Part shown: piece after piece, positions 21,694 to 23,504 of the stretch | Numbering within the stretch: position 1 is the stretch's first letter | Layout of the letters: every line of letters starts with the position of its first letter | Assembly (NCBI GenBank): GCA_900319655.1 | Contig: ONPH01000003.1 | Coordinates: forward strand, 1-23,504 | Direction of reading: 5' to 3' | Origin: an uncultured Eubacteriales bacterium | GTDB lineage: Bacteria > Bacillota > Clostridia > Oscillospirales > Acutalibacteraceae | Length of the DNA stretch: 23,504 bases | The notes under the pieces: model-generated | Told to the model about the DNA's origin: nothing | Database searches by the model: none | The model's input: the letters and a program-made list of their open reading frames with translations, nothing else | Position numbers and translations under genes: made by a program

Positions 21694-23251
21694 CAAGCTC
21701 ATTCCTCAGCTCTATAATTTTTTTCCTGAGCGCGTTGTTGAAGCGGTCGATATTCTCCTTATCGCTCAGCTTGTCGTCGAAATAATCCGAAGGCTTCATC
21801 GGCGTACCGATAATCACCCTCGCGCGTTCCCTGCAAAAATACTTTCCGTTTGTAAATGCAGGGATTACGGGAACGTCCGCCGACAGCGCCAAATATGCCG
21901 TACTCGGCTTGAATTCAAGCGGAGTTTGCTCTCCCCCTCGCGGAACTCTGCTCTCGGGAAAAGCGCCGACCACTCCGCCTTTTCTTATAATTTCTTCCGA
22001 TTTATTTATAAAATCAAAGTTGTGAACGTCGCGGTTTACATAGATTCCGCCGAGCATTTTCAAAAACAGCCCGAGCGGTTTTTTATCAAAAAGCACCTCT
22101 GTGGTGTGATTGAAAATCTGCTTCATTTCTTCCAATTTTCGCAAATAGATCCCTGTTCTGGGATCTCCAAGCTTTCCAAAAGATGAAACGATGCTTCTTT
22201 CAGCATCTTCAGCCATATCCTTGAAAAATCTGCCACCATGCCGCAATAAGTTATCCACAGGTCCTTTACGGATTATAGGGATACTATTAACCAAGTTACC
22301 AGCTGTTCTGGATGCTATTCCAACTCCCTTCAATAACCCTGTATCAACTGAGGACTGAGCCATCCGTTCAAGGTACATAGAGCAGCTCATAAAAATATCT
22401 CTGTACTCAAATGAAAGAGCCTCTATCTCAGACCTAACCTGCTCAAGGGTTTCTTCCTTGAAATTCCCACTCAAGATAATCTCCAGAAAAGAAGCCATGC
22501 TAAAAGAGTATAGCGACAGACGATAGTACTGCATTTTCTTCCGGAGGTCCTTTAACGAATCTTCCGCGATCTTCTGTACCGTGAAAGGCAGAATGTTTTT
22601 CATAGCATTCTTCATTTTCTTCTGGTAGAACAGCATATTCTTCCGCGCAGTACGCTTAATATCAAGAACCAGCTTGTGATTACTCGCAATAAAATGCTCG
22701 TTATCCCAACTCAATTTGTAATGTTCTATAACCTCGGACAATGTTGCAATATCTGCCTCAATTTCAGATTGTTTCTCCGTCTCTAAAAAGGAAATGATTT
22801 CTTTTTCCATTGCGGAGATTTCTTTTATTTCCTTCTCGATCGCAAACAGTGTTGCTGCCATCATTATCGTCGCTGGGTTTACAGGTAGTGTTGTTACATT
22901 CGATACTGATAGTTTTTCTGCTTCCTTCAGCTTTACCATCTTTGATTTATTATTTGCCGTCTTAAAAGCAGCCCAGTAATTCCCATCCTTAGCTGCTTTC
23001 AAAACATCTCCAACCTCTTCATTTGCCAGTCTGTACAGTCCATGCGCGTCAATAGCGGTTGTCTGCGTTACTGTACGAAATGCAGGAACAACAGAAGACA
23101 CACCTGCTCCCAGAGTTGAAAGCTGAGCGATTGGGATGGTTATTGCCCTTTTTGCGTTTGTATAATCCGATTGCACATCCGCCAGTATTTCCCAGGTAGA
23201 CTCTGCTAAATCGAATTCTGTATTGATTATCTCTGTATTATTAGTTTTCAT
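21671..23251 (-). CDS. Chimeric ORF: unrecognised helical protein fused to the C-terminal part of a PlsC
   Basis: 526 codons open from ATG 23251 (weak ribosome site). Residues 385-526 are clearly the C-terminal two thirds of an LPLAT acyltransferase: EVLFDKKPLGLFLKMLGG, GAFPESRVPRGGE (motif III, 431-434) and VPVIPAF (motif IV). Motif I with the catalytic HxxxxD is missing; the FNHTTEVLFD near the join has six residues between His and Asp. Residues 1-380 are unlike any PlsC: a VPAFRTVTQTT region, a short hydrophobic AAATLFAIEKEIKEI, long charged helices with coiled-coil character, and many Lys, Glu and Ile. I recall similar proteins as unnamed hypotheticals in mobile regions of Lachnospiraceae, not verified. 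Base use shifts to AT-rich, AGA/ATA-type codons above about 22100. The acyltransferase part should be inactive. Confidence 0.75.
   Translation of the reverse strand: MKTNNTEIINTEFDLAESTWEILADVQSDYTNAKRAITIPIAQLSTLGAGVSSVVPAFRTVTQTTAIDAHGLYRLANEEVGDVLKAAKDGNYWAAFKTANNKSKMVKLKEAEKLSVSNVTTLPVNPATIMMAATLFAIEKEIKEISAMEKEIISFLETEKQSEIEADIATLSEVIEHYKLSWDNEHFIASNHKLVLDIKRTARKNMLFYQKKMKNAMKNILPFTVQKIAEDSLKDLRKKMQYYRLSLYSFSMASFLEIILSGNFKEETLEQVRSEIEALSFEYRDIFMSCSMYLERMAQSSVDTGLLKGVGIASRTAGNLVNSIPIIRKGPVDNLLRHGGRFFKDMAEDAERSIVSSFGKLGDPRTGIYLRKLEEMKQIFNHTTEVLFDKKPLGLFLKMLGGIYVNRDVHNFDFINKSEEIIRKGGVVGAFPESRVPRGGEQTPLEFKPSTAYLALSADVPVIPAFTNGKYFCRERARVIIGTPMKPSDYFDDKLSDKENIDRFNNALRKKIIELRNELDEQTKKE
22097..22145. 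other. Probable recombination or assembly junction
   Basis: Left of about 22097 the sequence is the GC-richer PlsC coding DNA of the lipid operon; right of about 22145 it is AT-rich and unrelated. The join keeps the reading frame. The exact point cannot be set without a close relative. No transposon terminal repeat or target duplication is seen at this end. Confidence 0.6.
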
Positions 23252-23342
23252 AATCTACTAGCCTAATATTCTCAAAAATCCAATGGCAAGCACCACCATC
23301 ATAATTTTGTCACTACAATAGCTGTTTTATTAGAATGTGGCG

Positions 23343-23396
23343 ACAGGCACCTAAAAGACCATAAACCATGTTTATTGTATCTTTAATGGTGCCTGT
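23343..23396. repeat. Long imperfect palindrome
   Basis: ACAGGCACC (23343-23351) and GGTGCCTGT (23388-23396) are perfect inverted repeats; the pairing continues inward through TAAAAGA/TCTTTA and ATAAA/TTTAT to a CCATG loop with small bulges. Neither strand has a U-tract after it, so it is not an intrinsic terminator. It lies between the chimeric ORF and the truncated PARG fragment (the intergenic 23252-23404 holds nothing else that I can see) and may be a small palindromic mobile unit or the end of an element. Confidence 0.6.
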
Positions 23397-23404
23397 AATA
23401 CCAG

Positions 23405-23504
23405 TTAGTATTTTTGCCAAAGCCAGCGTCTGTCAATTGTCGGATATAAGGTTGAGCAACGGCACAGGCTCTCCTCCTGCGCACTGGCTCCGTTCTTCAC
23501 TCCA
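23405..23504 (-). pseudogene. Fragment of a microbial-type PARG (TIGR02452/DUF2263-like) gene
   Basis: A 32-codon open stretch enters from the right edge and stops at TAA 23407-23405. It reads GVKNGASAQEESLCRCSTLY followed by PTIDRRWLWQKY. The G-x-x-N-G-A-x-A-Q-E-E-x-L-C-R pattern is the catalytic signature of microbial-type poly(ADP-ribose) glycohydrolase-like proteins, where the QEE glutamates act. Family members (TIGR02452) continue for well over 100 residues past this motif, so the gene is cut short here, a few bases before the palindrome. The 5' part lies outside the window. Confidence 0.65.

Noticed and set aside
22103..22130. FNHTTEVLFD in the chimera as an acyltransferase motif I (NHxxxxD).
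   Set aside because: Six residues separate His and Asp instead of four, and the segment lies directly before the DKKPLG stretch that aligns well downstream of motif I. It is a coincidence at the join.
23343..23396. The palindrome as a rho-independent terminator.
   Set aside because: No run of T follows on either strand.
1..23504. tRNA, rRNA, CRISPR arrays and transposase genes.
   Set aside because: None were seen on reading either strand; the only repeats are the short ones listed.

Overview
The window looks like a chromosomal segment of a spore-forming, low-redox Gram-positive bacterium of the Oscillospiraceae/Ruminococcus type. The grounds are a spoIIAA-spoIIAB-sigF operon, a short ProB without a PUA domain, a Bacillus/Clostridium-style holB-ricT-trmN6-rsmI series, strong AAGGAGG ribosome binding sites, intrinsic terminators, and secreted CotH and cohesin-like surface proteins. 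This assignment is inferred from gene content only.

Layout. 1-2285: a secreted CotH-family protein runs off the left edge (minus strand), divergent from a lipoprotein with a low-complexity stalk and a cohesin-like C-terminal domain. 2327-5297: an ECF transporter S component with dyads around its promoter, then proB-proA. 5290-6241: three small, co-oriented, unrecognised genes on the minus strand whose last gene overlaps the end of proA. 6298-11732: a plus-strand housekeeping run of metallophosphoesterase, DNA polymerase III delta', RicT, a 2[4Fe-4S] ferredoxin, TrmN6-type methyltransferase, RsmI and FolC. 11758-13188: a terminator-like hairpin and then the forespore sigma factor operon; sigF contains an uninterrupted run of 18 A. 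13185-23251: a long minus-strand run, read from high to low coordinates: a chimeric ORF ending in half a PlsC acyltransferase, an intact PlsC, an AMP-dependent acyl ligase, an acyl carrier protein, an LRAT-fold protein, an alpha/beta hydrolase, a DegV/FakB protein, a DAK/FakA kinase, and two more alpha/beta hydrolases.

The minus-strand run reads as a module for activating, carrying and esterifying fatty acids. The ligase and ACP would give acyl-ACP, FakA/FakB would give acyl-phosphate, the PlsC protein(s) would acylate a glycerolipid, and the LRAT protein and hydrolases would transfer or remove acyl chains. That combined role is inference; the individual families are well supported.

The right end (about 22100-23504) differs from the rest in base and codon usage. 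It holds about 380 codons of an unrecognised helical protein fused in frame to a PlsC that has lost its catalytic N-terminal half, then a 54-bp imperfect palindrome, then a truncated fragment carrying the microbial-type poly(ADP-ribose) glycohydrolase signature. It looks like debris of an acquired element, or an assembly join, that has cut into the first gene of the lipid operon. The chimera, the 18-A run in sigF, the lipid gene set and the trio of small genes are the most notable points.
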